From the NCBI RefSeq assembly GCF_041435195.1, contig NZ_CP108106.1:7081001-7145000 (forward strand): DNA of 64,000 nt. The letters run 5' to 3'. A program made the position numbers and the translations under genes. The notes beneath the pieces were generated by a model, which was given only the letters and a program-made list of their open reading frames with translations, ran no database searches and was not told where the DNA came from. The DNA is from Streptomyces sp. NBC_00224. GTDB lineage: Bacteria; Actinomycetota; Actinomycetes; Streptomycetales; Streptomycetaceae. Positions 52,721 to 63,510 of this stretch are shown in pieces; the stretch's first letter is position 1, and each line of letters opens with the position of its first letter.

Positions 52721-54127
52721 ATGAGTACCCGCACCCTGATCACCGGCGGTCTGGTGATCACCGCCGCCGACGAGATCCACGCCGACGTACTGATCGAGGA
52801 CGGCCGCATTGCCGCCCTCGCCGCGCACGGGTCGAGCGCGGCGCAGAGCTGGAGCGCCGACCGTACGCTCGACGCGACCGACAAGTACGTCATCCCGGGC
52901 GGAGTCGACGCCCACACCCACATGGAGCTCCCCTTCGGCGGGACCTTCGCCTCCGACACCTTCGAGACCGGGACCCGGGCCGCGGCCTGGGGCGGCACCA
53001 CCACGATCGTGGACTTCGCCGTGCAGTCGCCGGGCCACGCGCTGCGTGAGGGCCTGGACGCCTGGTACGCCAAGGCGGACGGGCAGTGCGCGATCGACTA
53101 CGCGTTCCACATGATCCTCTCCGATGTGAACGAGCACACGCTCAAGGAGATGGACCTGCTGGTCGAGGAGGGCATCACCTCCTTCAAGCTGTTCATGGCG
53201 TACCCCGGCGTCTTCTACAGCGACGACGGCCAGATCCTGCGGGCGATGCAGCGCTCGGCCACCAACGGCGGGCTGATCATGATGCACGCCGAGAACGGCA
53301 TCGCGATCGACGTCCTCGTCGAGCAGGCGCTCGCCGCGGGCCGCACCGACCCGCGCCACCACGGCGAGGTGCGCCGCGCCCTGCTCGAAGCCGAGGCGAC
53401 CCACCGGGCGATCCAGCTGGCCCGGGTCGCCGGGGCGCCGCTCTACGTCGTCCATGTGTCGGCCGAGGAGGCGGTCGCCGAGCTGGTGGCCGCCCGGGAC
53501 AAGGGACTTCCGGTCTTCGGCGAGACCTGTCCGCAGTACCTGTTCCTCTCCACCGACAACCTGGCCGAGCCCGGCTTCGAGGGCGCCAAGTACGTCTGCT
53601 CGACACCGCTGCGGCCCAAGGAGCACCAGGCCGCGCTCTGGCGGGGGCTGCGCACCAACGACCTCCAGGTGGTCTCCACCGACCACTGCCCGTTCTGCTT
53701 CGTGGGGCAGAAGGAGCTCGGCCGGGGCGACTTCTCCAAGATCCCCAACGGTCTGCCGGGCGTGGAGAACCGGATGGACCTGCTCCACCAGGCGGTGCTC
53801 GACGGCCACCTCACCCGGCGCCGCTGGATCGAGATCGCCTGCGCCAGCCCGGCTCGGATGTTCGGGCTCTACCCGAAGAAGGGCACCATCGCACCGGGCG
53901 CCGACGCCGACGTCGTCATCTACGACCCGCACGCCGAGCAGACCATCTCCGCCGAGACCCACCACATGAACGTGGACTACTCGGCGTACGAGGGCAGGCG
54001 GATCACCGGCCGCGTCGAGACGGTCCTCTCGCGCGGCGAACTCGTCGTCCACGAGCGGCAGTTCACCGGGCGGGCCGGACACGGCGTCTACACCCCGCGG
54101 GCCACCTCCCAGTACCTCGGCCAGTAA
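52721..54127 (+). CDS. hydA: Dihydropyrimidinase (D-hydantoinase)
   Basis: 468 aa with GAAAGGGAG upstream. Metal ligands: GGVDAHTHMELPFGG (H-x-H), the carbamylated Lys156 in GITSFKLFMAYPGVF, His in MMHAENG, VVHVSAEEA and the Asp of VVSTDHCPF. FKLFMAY and the C-terminal arm with GRRITGRVETVLSRGELV are typical of dihydropyrimidinases rather than allantoinases. It hydrolyses dihydrouracil or dihydrothymine, or hydantoins, to carbamoyl amino acids for the nitrilase-type enzyme. It is third in the operon, 32 nt after the aminotransferase. Confidence 0.94.
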   Translation: MSTRTLITGGLVITAADEIHADVLIEDGRIAALAAHGSSAAQSWSADRTLDATDKYVIPGGVDAHTHMELPFGGTFASDTFETGTRAAAWGGTTTIVDFAVQSPGHALREGLDAWYAKADGQCAIDYAFHMILSDVNEHTLKEMDLLVEEGITSFKLFMAYPGVFYSDDGQILRAMQRSATNGGLIMMHAENGIAIDVLVEQALAAGRTDPRHHGEVRRALLEAEATHRAIQLARVAGAPLYVVHVSAEEAVAELVAARDKGLPVFGETCPQYLFLSTDNLAEPGFEGAKYVCSTPLRPKEHQAALWRGLRTNDLQVVSTDHCPFCFVGQKELGRGDFSKIPNGLPGVENRMDLLHQAVLDGHLTRRRWIEIACASPARMFGLYPKKGTIAPGADADVVIYDPHAEQTISAETHHMNVDYSAYEGRRITGRVETVLSRGELVVHERQFTGRAGHGVYTPRATSQYLGQ

Positions 54128-54143
54128 CCAGGAGCAGCACCAC

Positions 54144-55142
54144 ATGGACTTCGGACTCGTCCTGCAGACCGACCCGCCCGCCTCGACCGTCGTCGGCCTC
54201 ATGCGCCGCGCGGAACGCAACGGCTTCCGCTACGGCTGGACCTTCGACTCCGCCGTCCTCTGGCAGGAGCCGTTCGTCATCTACAGCCGCATCCTGGAGC
54301 ACACGCGGCAGATGCACGTCGGCCCGATGGTGACCAACCCGGGCACCAGGACCTGGGAGGTCACCGCCTCCACCTTCGCCACCCTCAACGACATGTACGG
54401 CAACCGCACTGTCTGCGGCATCGGCCGCGGCGACTCCGCGATGCGCGTCGCCGGGCGCAAACCCAACACCCTGGCCCGCCTCGGCGAGGCCATCGGCGTC
54501 ATCCGCGACCTCGCGGAGGGCCGCGAGGCCGAGGTCGACGGGCAGCGGCTGAAGCTGCCCTGGGTCAGGGACGGCAAGCTGCCCGTCTGGATGGCGGCGT
54601 ACGGACCGAAGGCGCTGGCCCTCGCCGGGCAGAAGGCCGACGGCTTCATCCTCCAGCTCGCGGACCCGTTCCTGACGGAGTGGATGGTCAAGGCGGTCCG
54701 CGCGGCCGCCGTGGAGGCCGGGCGCGACCCCGCCTCCGTGACCATCTGCGTTGCCGCCCCGGCCTACGTCGGCGACGACCTCGACCACGCCCGCGAGCAG
54801 TGCCGCTGGTTCGGCGGCATGGTCGGCAACCACGTCGCGGACCTGGTGGCCCGGTACGGCGAGCACTCGGGCCTGGTGCCGGACGCGCTCACCGACTACA
54901 TCAAGGCGCGCCAGGGCTACGACTACAGCCACCACGGCCGCACCGACAACCCGGACACCGCCTTCGTCCCCGACGAGATCGTCGACCGCTTCTGCCTCCT
55001 CGGCCCCGTCGAGGCGCACATCGAGAAGCTGAAGGCCCTGCGCGACCTGGGCGTCGACCAGTTCGCGGTGTACGCGATGCACGACGCGCGGGAAGCGGTC
55101 ATCGACGCGTACGGGGAGCGGGTGATCCCGGCGCTGAGCTGA
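54144..55142 (+). CDS. F420-type LLM-class oxidoreductase (TIGR03842-like)
   Basis: 332 aa TIM-barrel protein of the luciferase-like group: MDFGLVLQTDPPAS, YGWTFDSAVLWQEPFVIYSRIL, HVGPMVTNPGTRTWEVTAS, GIGRGDSAMRVAGRKP and LPVWMAAYGPKALALAGQKADGF. These blocks match F420-dependent members that travel with dihydropyrimidinase genes. It begins 16 nt after hydA. The operon has no recognisable NADPH-dependent dihydropyrimidine dehydrogenase, so this enzyme may do the reduction step or process the pathway's aldehyde product. The cofactor is inferred from the family. Confidence 0.87.
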   Translation: MDFGLVLQTDPPASTVVGLMRRAERNGFRYGWTFDSAVLWQEPFVIYSRILEHTRQMHVGPMVTNPGTRTWEVTASTFATLNDMYGNRTVCGIGRGDSAMRVAGRKPNTLARLGEAIGVIRDLAEGREAEVDGQRLKLPWVRDGKLPVWMAAYGPKALALAGQKADGFILQLADPFLTEWMVKAVRAAAVEAGRDPASVTICVAAPAYVGDDLDHAREQCRWFGGMVGNHVADLVARYGEHSGLVPDALTDYIKARQGYDYSHHGRTDNPDTAFVPDEIVDRFCLLGPVEAHIEKLKALRDLGVDQFAVYAMHDAREAVIDAYGERVIPALS

Positions 55143-55150
55143 GGAATCCA

Positions 55151-55180
55151 GGGGGCGCCCGGCCCGCACCGGGCGCCCCC
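55151..55180 (+). terminator. Perfect 12-bp GC hairpin between oxidoreductase and permease
   Basis: GGGGGCGCCCGG (55151-55162) and CCGGGCGCCCCC (55169-55180) enclose a 6-nt loop, 8 nt after the oxidoreductase stop. It should terminate or strongly attenuate the transcript, lowering expression of the permease that follows 72 nt later. Confidence 0.85.
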
Positions 55181-55251
55181 GTTCCCGTAACCCGCCCCCA
55201 CCCACGGCCCGTTCGCCCTCCCCCCTCGTCCCCCGAACGAATGGCCTGCGC

Positions 55252-56739
<1,488 letters not shown>

Positions 56740-56756
56740 GGGAGATGCGGTGCCGA

Positions 56757-56949
56757 CTAGGGCCTGTCCGGCGGATCTGGTCGCCCGCGAAGTGCCTTCG
56801 CCTTTCGGTGCTGGTGAGCGGGGGTCTGGTGCGTCCAGCTGCAAGGCGGAGGAGGGCGTCGACGCGGAGCGTCGGCAACCGACGACAACGCGGCAGATGG
56901 GCGTGCCAGACCCCCGCGTCCCAGACAAGATCCGCCGGACAGGCCCTAG
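56757..56949. mobile_element. 193-bp MITE-like element with 22-bp terminal inverted repeats
   Basis: The ends at 56757-56778 and 56928-56949 are perfect 22-bp reverse complements starting CTAGGGCCTGTCCGGCGGAT. The outer CTAG is the target type duplicated by IS5-group transposases. A second inverted pair inside (around 56819-56835 and 56903-56918, GCGGGGGTCTGG) nests within the first. No open reading frame for a transposase is present. It occupies the whole gap between the permease and lipoate ligase genes. Confidence 0.75.
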
Positions 56950-58001
56950 GGGACCCGCGCCGTCCACTCCTCGTGGGAGAACTTCGTCTCCGCCAGCTTG
57001 CGGGCGCGGGACATCTCCTCGTCCGTGACCTTTCCCTCGGCCAGCCCGTACCGCCCGCGGAACGAGGCGATCATCCGCTCGATGACCGCCTCGCGGGGCA
57101 GGCCCGTCTGGCGGCGCAGTGGGTCGACGCGCTTCTTCGCGCTCTTGGTGCCCTTGTCCGAGAGCTTCTCGCGGCCGATGCGGAGGACTTCCAGCATCTT
57201 GTCGGCGTCGATGTCGTACGCCATCGTCACGTGGTGCAGCACCGCGCCCTCGTCCGCGACCACCCGCTTCTGCGCGGCGCCCGCGATCTTGCCCGCGTCC
57301 GTGGCGATGTCGTTCAGCGGCTGGTACCAGGCCTTCACGCCCATGTCGCCGAGCGCGCCCAGGACCCAGTCGTCCAGATAGGCGTAGCTGTCCGCGAAGG
57401 ACAGGCCCTGGACCAGGGCGTCGGGGACCGAGAGCGAGTACGTGATGGTGTTGCCCGGCTCGATGAACATGGCCCCGCCGCCCGACACCCGGCGCACCAC
57501 CGTGATCCCGTGGCGCTCGGCGCCTTCCGGGTCGACCTCGTTGCGCAGCGACTGGAAGCTGCCGATCACCACTGCCGGTGCGCCCCACTCCCACACCCGC
57601 AGCGTGGGCGGGCGGCGCCCCGCCGCGACCTCGGCGGTGATCACCTCGTCCAGCGCCATGTGCAGGGCGGGGGACTGGGGGCCGTCGTGGATCAGCTGCC
57701 AGTCGTAGTCCGTCCAGTCCGTCGCGTGCGCGAGGGCGCGGCGGACCGCGACGCCGATCCCTTCCGACGTCAGTCCGTACATCGTCGTGCCCGGCGGCAG
57801 CGCCGCGTCGATACGGGTCGCGAGCCCGGCGGCGTCCGTGTCGGCCGGGGCGCCCTCCAGCGCGCTGTTGATCGCCAGGATCGCCTCGTCCGGTTCGAGG
57901 AAGAAGTCGCCCGCCACCCGCACACCGCTCAGGACGCCGTCCTCGACGTCCAGATCCACCACCACGAGCTTGCCGCCGGGGACCTTGTACTCACCGTGCA
58001 C
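56946..58001 (-). CDS. lplA: Lipoate-protein ligase with N-terminal accessory domain
   Basis: 351 aa from GTG at 58001 with GGAGGAG ahead. Residues 1-90 (EYKVPGGKLVVVDLDVEDG, GDFFLEPDEAILAINSALEG) look like the small accessory domain that E. coli LplA has at its C-terminus. The catalytic BPL/LplA/LipB domain follows: HMALDEVI, RVWEWGAPAVVIGSFQSLRNEVD, VVRRVSGGGAMFIEPGNTITYS and the Lys of NDIATDAGKIAGAAQKRV. It attaches lipoate to dehydrogenase subunits. The stop codon TAG (56948-56946) lies inside the end of the MITE-like element. Confidence 0.88.
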   Translation of the reverse strand: MHGEYKVPGGKLVVVDLDVEDGVLSGVRVAGDFFLEPDEAILAINSALEGAPADTDAAGLATRIDAALPPGTTMYGLTSEGIGVAVRRALAHATDWTDYDWQLIHDGPQSPALHMALDEVITAEVAAGRRPPTLRVWEWGAPAVVIGSFQSLRNEVDPEGAERHGITVVRRVSGGGAMFIEPGNTITYSLSVPDALVQGLSFADSYAYLDDWVLGALGDMGVKAWYQPLNDIATDAGKIAGAAQKRVVADEGAVLHHVTMAYDIDADKMLEVLRIGREKLSDKGTKSAKKRVDPLRRQTGLPREAVIERMIASFRGRYGLAEGKVTDEEMSRARKLAETKFSHEEWTARVP

Positions 58002-58049
58002 CGCTGCTCCTCCATCCGTTCCGAGCAGAATCAACGGTAGACGGGGGGT

Positions 58050-58079
58050 CTGACATTCCACGATGGGCGTCGCTAGCCT
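58050..58079 (+). promoter_or_regulatory. Promoter of a leaderless transcript
   Basis: CTGACA (58050-58055) and TAGCCT (58074-58079) are 18 nt apart, and the ATG of the next gene starts 6 nt after the -10 box. Transcription would begin at or next to the start codon. No Shine-Dalgarno sequence is present. Confidence 0.65.
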
Positions 58080-58085
58080 GCCCGG

Positions 58086-59930
58086 ATGGCCGATCACATA
58101 GCCCATGCCTTCCATGTGCCGGAGACGCCGTTCACCACCCGGCCCACCCTCCAGGGCACCTTCGGGATGGTCTCCTCCACCCACTGGCTCGCCTCGCAGT
58201 GCGCCATGGCCGTCCTGGAGGACGGCGGCAACGCCTTCGACGCCGCCGTCGCCGCGGGCTTCGTCCTCCATGTCGTCGAGCCGCATCTGAACGGCCCGGC
58301 AGGCGAGGTGCCCGCCCTGCTCGCCCCGGCCGGGGGCGCGGTGCGGGTGCTCTGCGGCCAGGGGCCCGCGCCCGCCGGGGCGACGGCCGCCCACTACCGC
58401 TCGCTCGGCCTGGACCTGGTGCCCGGCACCGGCCCGCTCGCGGCCGCCGTTCCCGGCGCCTTCGACGCCTGGATGCTCCTGCTGCGCGACCACGGCACCA
58501 AGCCGCTCACCGACGTACTGAAGTACGCCATCGGATACGCCGAGGACGGGCATCCGCCCGTCGAGCGGGTCGGGGAGACCGTGGACGGCGTGCGTGCGCT
58601 CTTCGAGAGCGAGTGGCACTCCTCGGCCGAGGTGTATCTGCCGGGCGGCCGCGCCCCGCGCCCGGGGCGGCTGCTGCGCAACCCGGCCCTGGCGCGCACC
58701 TGGCGCCGCGTCCTCGCCGAGTCGGCCCCCACGCGCGCGTCCGCGACCGGTGACGGCCGGGTGCGGCAGATAGAGGCGGCCCGGCGGATCTGGCGCGAGG
58801 GGTTCGTCGCCGAGGCGTTGGTCGCGCAGGCGCACCGCCCCACCCTGGACACCAGCGGCGAGCGCCGCACCGGCACCCTGACGGCGGCCGACCTCGCCGG
58901 GTGGTCCGCGACGTACGAGGACCCGGTGACGTACGACTGGAACGGCTGGACCGTCTGCAAGGCGGGCGGCTGGAGCCAGGGCCCGGCGTTCCTTCAGCAA
59001 CTGGCGCTACTTCCGGACGAGTTGCCGCCGTACGGCTCCGCCGAATACGTCCACCTCCTCGTCGAGGGGTGCAAGCTCGCCATGGCCGACCGGGAGGCCT
59101 GGTACGGGGACGCGACCGGGGTGCCGCTCGCCGAGCTGCTCTCGGACGACTACAACGCGGCCCGCCGCGCACTCGTCGGCGCGGCGGCCTCGTACGAGCT
59201 GCGGCCCGGCAGCCCGGGCGGGCGCCCGCCGCGGATCGCCCGCGAGGCACTACGCGCGCGTGGCCGCGACGCCGACGTACGGGCGGCGGGCGCGGGGGAG
59301 CCGACCGTGGCCCCGGACGGCGCCACCCGGGGCGACACCTGCCACCTGGACGTGGTCGACCGCTGGGGGAACATGGTCGCCGCGACCCCCAGCGGCGGCT
59401 GGCTCCAGTCCAACCCGGTCGTCCCCGAGCTCGGCTTCCCGCTCGGCACCCGGCTCCAGATGGCCTGGCTGGAGGAGGGGCTGCCGAACACGCTGACCCC
59501 GGGGCGCCGCCCCCGTACGACGCTGTCGCCCACCCTGGCGCTGCGCGACGGCGTACCGGTGCTGGCGTTCGGCACGCCCGGCGGGGACCAGCAGGACCAG
59601 TGGCAGCTGCACTTCTTCCTCGCCGTCGCCCTCGGCGCGGGCGAGCGCGGCGGCCTCGGCCTCCAGGGCGCGATCGACGCTCCGAACTGGCACAACGACT
59701 CCTTCCCGAGCTCGTTCTACCCGCGGGCGGCCCGGCCCGGCAGCGTCACGGTCGAGGCGCGGACCGCCGAGGAGGTGGTGGCGGGGCTGCGGCGGCGCGG
59801 GCACCGGGTCACGGTCGGCGGCGCCTGGTCGGAGGGGCGGCTGTGCGCGGTCGCGCGCGACCCGGAGACCGGAATCCTGTCCGCCGCCGCGAATCCGCGC
59901 GGGATGCAGGGGTACGCGGTGGGGCGGTGA
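58086..59930 (+). CDS. Cytosolic-type gamma-glutamyltransferase homologue
   Basis: 614 aa without a signal peptide, unlike the ggt at 40340. GGNAFDAAVAAGFVLHVVEPHLNG is the family N-terminal block. The processing site reads ATRGDTCHLDVVDRWGNMVAATPSGGW, with Thr418 as candidate nucleophile followed by Cys instead of the usual Thr. RPRTTLSPTLALRDG and GTPGGDQQDQW complete the family. Members of this subgroup act on gamma-glutamyl or acyl amides; the exact substrate is open. It has a leaderless promoter and is divergent from the lipoate ligase. Confidence 0.87.
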   Translation: MADHIAHAFHVPETPFTTRPTLQGTFGMVSSTHWLASQCAMAVLEDGGNAFDAAVAAGFVLHVVEPHLNGPAGEVPALLAPAGGAVRVLCGQGPAPAGATAAHYRSLGLDLVPGTGPLAAAVPGAFDAWMLLLRDHGTKPLTDVLKYAIGYAEDGHPPVERVGETVDGVRALFESEWHSSAEVYLPGGRAPRPGRLLRNPALARTWRRVLAESAPTRASATGDGRVRQIEAARRIWREGFVAEALVAQAHRPTLDTSGERRTGTLTAADLAGWSATYEDPVTYDWNGWTVCKAGGWSQGPAFLQQLALLPDELPPYGSAEYVHLLVEGCKLAMADREAWYGDATGVPLAELLSDDYNAARRALVGAAASYELRPGSPGGRPPRIAREALRARGRDADVRAAGAGEPTVAPDGATRGDTCHLDVVDRWGNMVAATPSGGWLQSNPVVPELGFPLGTRLQMAWLEEGLPNTLTPGRRPRTTLSPTLALRDGVPVLAFGTPGGDQQDQWQLHFFLAVALGAGERGGLGLQGAIDAPNWHNDSFPSSFYPRAARPGSVTVEARTAEEVVAGLRRRGHRVTVGGAWSEGRLCAVARDPETGILSAAANPRGMQGYAVGR

Positions 59931-60021
59931 CCGGGGAGGGTGCTCGCCGACGTCACCTCGATGACGTCCGGGGTTGGGACCACGTTCGCCGATTGTCAGT
60001 GGGGCATGTTTTGCTGGACGC

Positions 60022-60858
60022 ATGATCGAAGGGTTGCTCGCAGAGTTTCTGGAAGACCGGTCGTCCGACGTCGAAGAGGCGGTCCGCAAGGCGGCGGCCG
60101 TCGAGATCATGCCGCGCTTCCGCCAGCTCGCCTCGCACGAGGTCCTGGAGAAGAGCGGCCCGCACGACCTGGTGACGGTCGCCGACCGGCGTGCCGAGGA
60201 GTTCCTGACCCAGGCCCTGACCGAGCTGCTGCCCGGCTCGGCCGTCGTCGGCGAGGAGGCCGTCGCGGCCGACCCGTCGGTGTACGACGCACTGGGCGGC
60301 GACGCACCGGTGTGGATCGTCGACCCGGTCGACGGGACCCGCCAGTTCGTGCGCGGCGAGGAGGGCTTCTGCACGCTGGTGGCGCTCGCCCACCACGGCG
60401 AGGTGCTGGCGTCGTGGACGTACGGGGCGGCGCTCGACGTCATGGCGGTCGCGGTCCGCGGCCGCGGCGCGAGGCTCAACGGCGAGGCGATACGGTCCGG
60501 GGCGCCCGCGCCCGGCGCGGTGATCGAGGTCGCCACCTCCCACCCGGACTACACGACGGACGACCAGAAGCGCGCGCTGCTCGGGCTGCGCACCGACGGC
60601 GTCAGCCCGCGCCCGTGCGGCTCGGCCGGGCTCGAATACCTGGCGGTCGCGCGCGGCGGGCTGGACGCGGTCGCGTTCTCCTGGGAACTCGCCTGGGACC
60701 ATGCGGCGGGCCTGCTCCTGGTGACCGAGGCGGGCGGGGCCCACACGACCCTGACGGGCGAGCCGTTCCGGATAACCGGCGGCAACGCGCTGCCGTTCAC
60801 GGCCGCCCGGGACGCGGCGACGGCGGAGCGGGTGCGGGGACTGCTGGCGGGGGAGTGA
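60022..60858 (+). CDS. Inositol-monophosphatase-family phosphatase (HisN-like)
   Basis: 278 aa starting at ATG 60022. Metal-binding motifs: VVGEEAVAADP (Glu-Glu), WIVDPVDGTRQFVRGEEGFC (Asp-Pro-x-Asp-Gly-Thr) and the distal SWELAWDHAAGLLLVTEAGG (Trp-Asp-x-Ala-Ala-Gly). DLVTVADRRAEEFL supplies the early Asp. Actinobacterial members include histidinol-phosphatase HisN and inositol or other sugar-phosphate phosphatases; no histidine genes are adjacent, so the call stays at family level. Cytoplasmic and magnesium-dependent by family. Confidence 0.88.
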   Translation: MIEGLLAEFLEDRSSDVEEAVRKAAAVEIMPRFRQLASHEVLEKSGPHDLVTVADRRAEEFLTQALTELLPGSAVVGEEAVAADPSVYDALGGDAPVWIVDPVDGTRQFVRGEEGFCTLVALAHHGEVLASWTYGAALDVMAVAVRGRGARLNGEAIRSGAPAPGAVIEVATSHPDYTTDDQKRALLGLRTDGVSPRPCGSAGLEYLAVARGGLDAVAFSWELAWDHAAGLLLVTEAGGAHTTLTGEPFRITGGNALPFTAARDAATAERVRGLLAGE

Positions 60859-60990
60859 GCGGGCGCGGTCGAACGCCCGGCCCCGGGTCGCCGCGCGGCC
60901 TCCTGGCGCAACCGCGCCCACCCCGGACCGGATTGTCCGTGGCCCGGAATATGCTGGGTGTCTTGGCCACAAGGGCGTGAGGAGTCCAAG

Positions 60991-62415
60991 GTGCCGTCGA
61001 TGCTCGATGCCGTCGTCGTGGGGGCGGGGCCCAATGGACTGACCGCCGCGGTCGAACTGGCCAGGCGCGGTCTGTCCGTTGAGGTCTTCGAGGCCAAGGA
61101 CACCATCGGGGGCGGTGCCAGGACCGAGGAGCTCACCCTCCCCGGCTTCCGCCACGACCCCTGCTCCGCCGTGCACCCGCTGGGCATCGGCTCCCCGGCC
61201 TTCCGCCGGATGCCGCTCGACCGGTACGGACTGGAGTGGCTGCACCCCGAACTGCCCATGGCGCACCCCTTCGACGACGGCACCGCGGCCGTGCTCGCCC
61301 GCTCGGTCGCCGAGACCGCCGCGTCGTTCGGGCCGCGCGACGCGGGCACGTACCGCAGGCTGGTGGCGCCGTACATCGGCAAGTGGGACGTCCTGGTGCG
61401 CGACTTCATGTCGCTGCCGCTGAGCGCGCTGCCGCGCGATCCGATCGGCCTCGCGCGCTTCGGCATCGACGGGCTTCCGCCGTACGCGTGGACGATGCGC
61501 CGCTTCCGGGACGACCGGGCGCGCGCCCTGTTCGCCGGGCTCGTCGGCCATGTCATCGCGCCGCTGAACGGGCTCGCGACCTCCGCCGTCGGCCTGGTCT
61601 TCGCGCTCGCCGCGCACGAGAACGGCTGGCCGCTGCCGCGCGGCGGCTCGCAGTCGATCTCGGACGCGCTCGCCGCGTATCTGCGCGACCTGGGCGGCTC
61701 GGTCCACACCGGCTTCGAGGTGAAGCGGCTCGACGACCTGCCGCCGGCCCGGGCGTACGTCTTCGACACCTCACCGACCGCGCTCGCCCGGATCGCGGGC
61801 CTGGGGCGGGCGTACGAGGGGTACAAGTACGGCGCGAGCGTCTTCAAGATCGATTACGCGCTCGACGGCCCGGTGCCGTGGACCGCGGCCGAGCCGCGCC
61901 GGGCCGGCACCGTGCAGATCGGCCCGTCCACCAGCGAAATCGGCGCCGCGCTGAGCCAGGCGTCCGGGGGCACCGCCCCCGAGACCCCGTTCCTGATCAC
62001 CGCCCAGCCCAGCCTCGTCGACCCCTCGCGGGCGCCCGAGGGCAAGCACGTGTTCTGGGTGTACGGACACGTGCCGAACGGGTGGGACGGCGACCTCACC
62101 GACGCGATCGAGCGCCAGATCGAGCGCTTCGCGCCCGGCTTCCGCGACCGGGTCCTCGCGCGCGCCACGGCGGGGCCGCCGCAGCTCGCGGCGCACAACG
62201 CCAACTATGTGGGCGGCGACATCGCCTGCGGCGCGGCGCGCGGGCTCCAGCTGATGCTGCGGCCCACCCTGTCGCTGTTCCCCTACACGACCCGGCACCC
62301 GTCGGTGTTCCTCTGCTCCTCCGCCACCCCGCCCGGGCCCGGGGTGCACGGCATGTCCGGGCACAACGCGGCCAAGGCGGTCTGGCGGGCTCTGCGGAAG
62401 GCGGACCGGCGATGA
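60991..62415 (+). CDS. Phytoene-dehydrogenase-like FAD oxidoreductase
   Basis: 474 aa from GTG at 60991, preceded by GAGGAG. FAD-binding Rossmann: [23 protein letters not shown], then [30 protein letters not shown]. Mid-sequence [20 protein letters not shown] is typical of the CrtI/PDS-related group that binds FAD. The C-terminus has [20 protein letters not shown] and [16 protein letters not shown] as the second dinucleotide contact. No carotenoid genes are near, so the substrate is unknown. The stop overlaps the macrodomain start (ATGA). Confidence 0.88.
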   Translation: MPSMLDAVVVGAGPNGLTAAVELARRGLSVEVFEAKDTIGGGARTEELTLPGFRHDPCSAVHPLGIGSPAFRRMPLDRYGLEWLHPELPMAHPFDDGTAAVLARSVAETAASFGPRDAGTYRRLVAPYIGKWDVLVRDFMSLPLSALPRDPIGLARFGIDGLPPYAWTMRRFRDDRARALFAGLVGHVIAPLNGLATSAVGLVFALAAHENGWPLPRGGSQSISDALAAYLRDLGGSVHTGFEVKRLDDLPPARAYVFDTSPTALARIAGLGRAYEGYKYGASVFKIDYALDGPVPWTAAEPRRAGTVQIGPSTSEIGAALSQASGGTAPETPFLITAQPSLVDPSRAPEGKHVFWVYGHVPNGWDGDLTDAIERQIERFAPGFRDRVLARATAGPPQLAAHNANYVGGDIACGAARGLQLMLRPTLSLFPYTTRHPSVFLCSSATPPGPGVHGMSGHNAAKAVWRALRKADRR

Positions 62416-62954
62416 CCGGTGCGTCCGCCGCTCCGCGCCTTGAGATCGTGCTCGTCCGGGGCGACATCACGGACCAGTCCGTGGACGCGGTGGTCAACGC
62501 GGCCAACTCCTCGCTGCTGGGCGGGGGCGGGGTCGACGGCGCGATCCACCGCCGGGGCGGGCCGGAGATCCTGGCCGAGTGCCGCCGACTGCGCGCCTCC
62601 CACTACGGCAAGGGCCTGCCGACCGGGCGCGCCGTGGCCACGGCTGCCGGCCGGCTCGACGCGCAGTGGGTGATCCACACGGTGGGCCCGGTCTGGCAGC
62701 GCGACGAGGACCGCTCGGCCCTGCTCGCCTCCTGCTACCGCGAATCCCTGCGGGTGGCGGGGGAGTTGGGGGCGCGGACGGTGGCGTTCCCGGCGATCTC
62801 CACGGGGATCTACGGGTGGCCGCTGGACGACGGGGCGCGGATCGCTGTGCGCGCGGTGCGGGAGGCGGCTGTCGCCGCCGGGTCTGTGGAGGAGGTTCGG
62901 TTCGTGCTCTTCGACGAGGCGGCGTATCGGGCGTTCGAGGGGGCGGTGGGGTAG
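62412..62954 (+). CDS. Macrodomain protein (O-acetyl-ADP-ribose deacetylase type)
   Basis: 180 aa. [36 protein letters not shown] contains the MacroD-type ADP-ribose loop. [27 protein letters not shown] and [24 protein letters not shown] form the second loop and distal site. The family removes ADP-ribose from proteins or deacetylates O-acetyl-ADP-ribose. Translational coupling (ATGA) to the upstream flavoprotein is notable. It is followed by a 556-bp gene-free region of repeats. Confidence 0.93.
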   Translation: MTGASAAPRLEIVLVRGDITDQSVDAVVNAANSSLLGGGGVDGAIHRRGGPEILAECRRLRASHYGKGLPTGRAVATAAGRLDAQWVIHTVGPVWQRDEDRSALLASCYRESLRVAGELGARTVAFPAISTGIYGWPLDDGARIAVRAVREAAVAAGSVEEVRFVLFDEAAYRAFEGAVG

Positions 62955-62972
62955 GCGGGGTAGTCGCTGTTC

Positions 62973-63230
62973 GGCTGCGGGCCGTATGTGGCTGATCGCG
63001 CAGTTCCCCGCGCCCCTGGGGGGGGTAGGCCTCGGGCTGGTCCTTGGGTGCGGCTGCCCGTCGCGGGGGTGGTTGCTTGGCTGCGGGCCGTGCGTGGCTG
63101 GTCGCGCAGTTCCCCGCGCCCCTGGGGGGTTGGGCCTCGGGCTGGTCCTGCGGCGCGGCAGCCCCTCCCGGGAGCGGTTGGTCGGCTGCGGGTGGGGGTG
63201 GGCTGGTCGCGCAGTTCCCCGCGCCCCTAG
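62973..63230. repeat. Tandem repeat of about 105 bp, two and a half copies
   Basis: Units begin at 62973, 63079 and 63184 with GGCTGCGGG and contain GCGCAGTTCCCCGCGCCCCT. The first two continue through a shared CCTCGGGCTGGTCCT block; the third is cut short by an inverted half-core at 63224-63240. This is most of the gap between the macrodomain gene and the Ada/AlkA gene. I see no gene in it; the short open frames are by-products of the repeat. Confidence 0.8.
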
Positions 63231-63378
63231 GGGCGCGGGGCTGGGGGGCTGCAATGCTCAGGAGCACGGGGTTGCTGCCCCCAGCCGCCCTTCGGTGGCC
63301 GGGGCTGCCCCCCAGCAGCCTGTCGATGGTCGGTGGTCCGGCCCCCACCAGCCTCTCGGTCGCCACGCCCCCAACCCC

Positions 63379-63428
63379 CTAGGGGCGCGGGGAACTGCGC
63401 GACCAGCCCCCACCCACCCGCAGCCGAA
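63379..63428. repeat. Inverted copy of the same core
   Basis: CTAGGGGCGCGGGGAACTGC followed by GCGACCAGCC and a CCCGCAGCCGAA end is the reverse complement of the third tandem unit. The pair could fold into a long hairpin around 63241-63378, a stretch holding no recognisable feature. Confidence 0.75.
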
Positions 63429-63510
63429 GACGCACCCGGGGGCGACCAGCTCAAGGTAGATGTCGGATTTCTGCCAGCCGCGCCCCCTCCCCGTAACCGA
63501 TCCTTGAGCC

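Noticed and set aside
62973..63428. Possible CRISPR array
   Set aside because: The repeat period is about 105 bp with conserved inter-repeat sequence and only three units; there are no short identical repeats with variable spacers and no cas genes.
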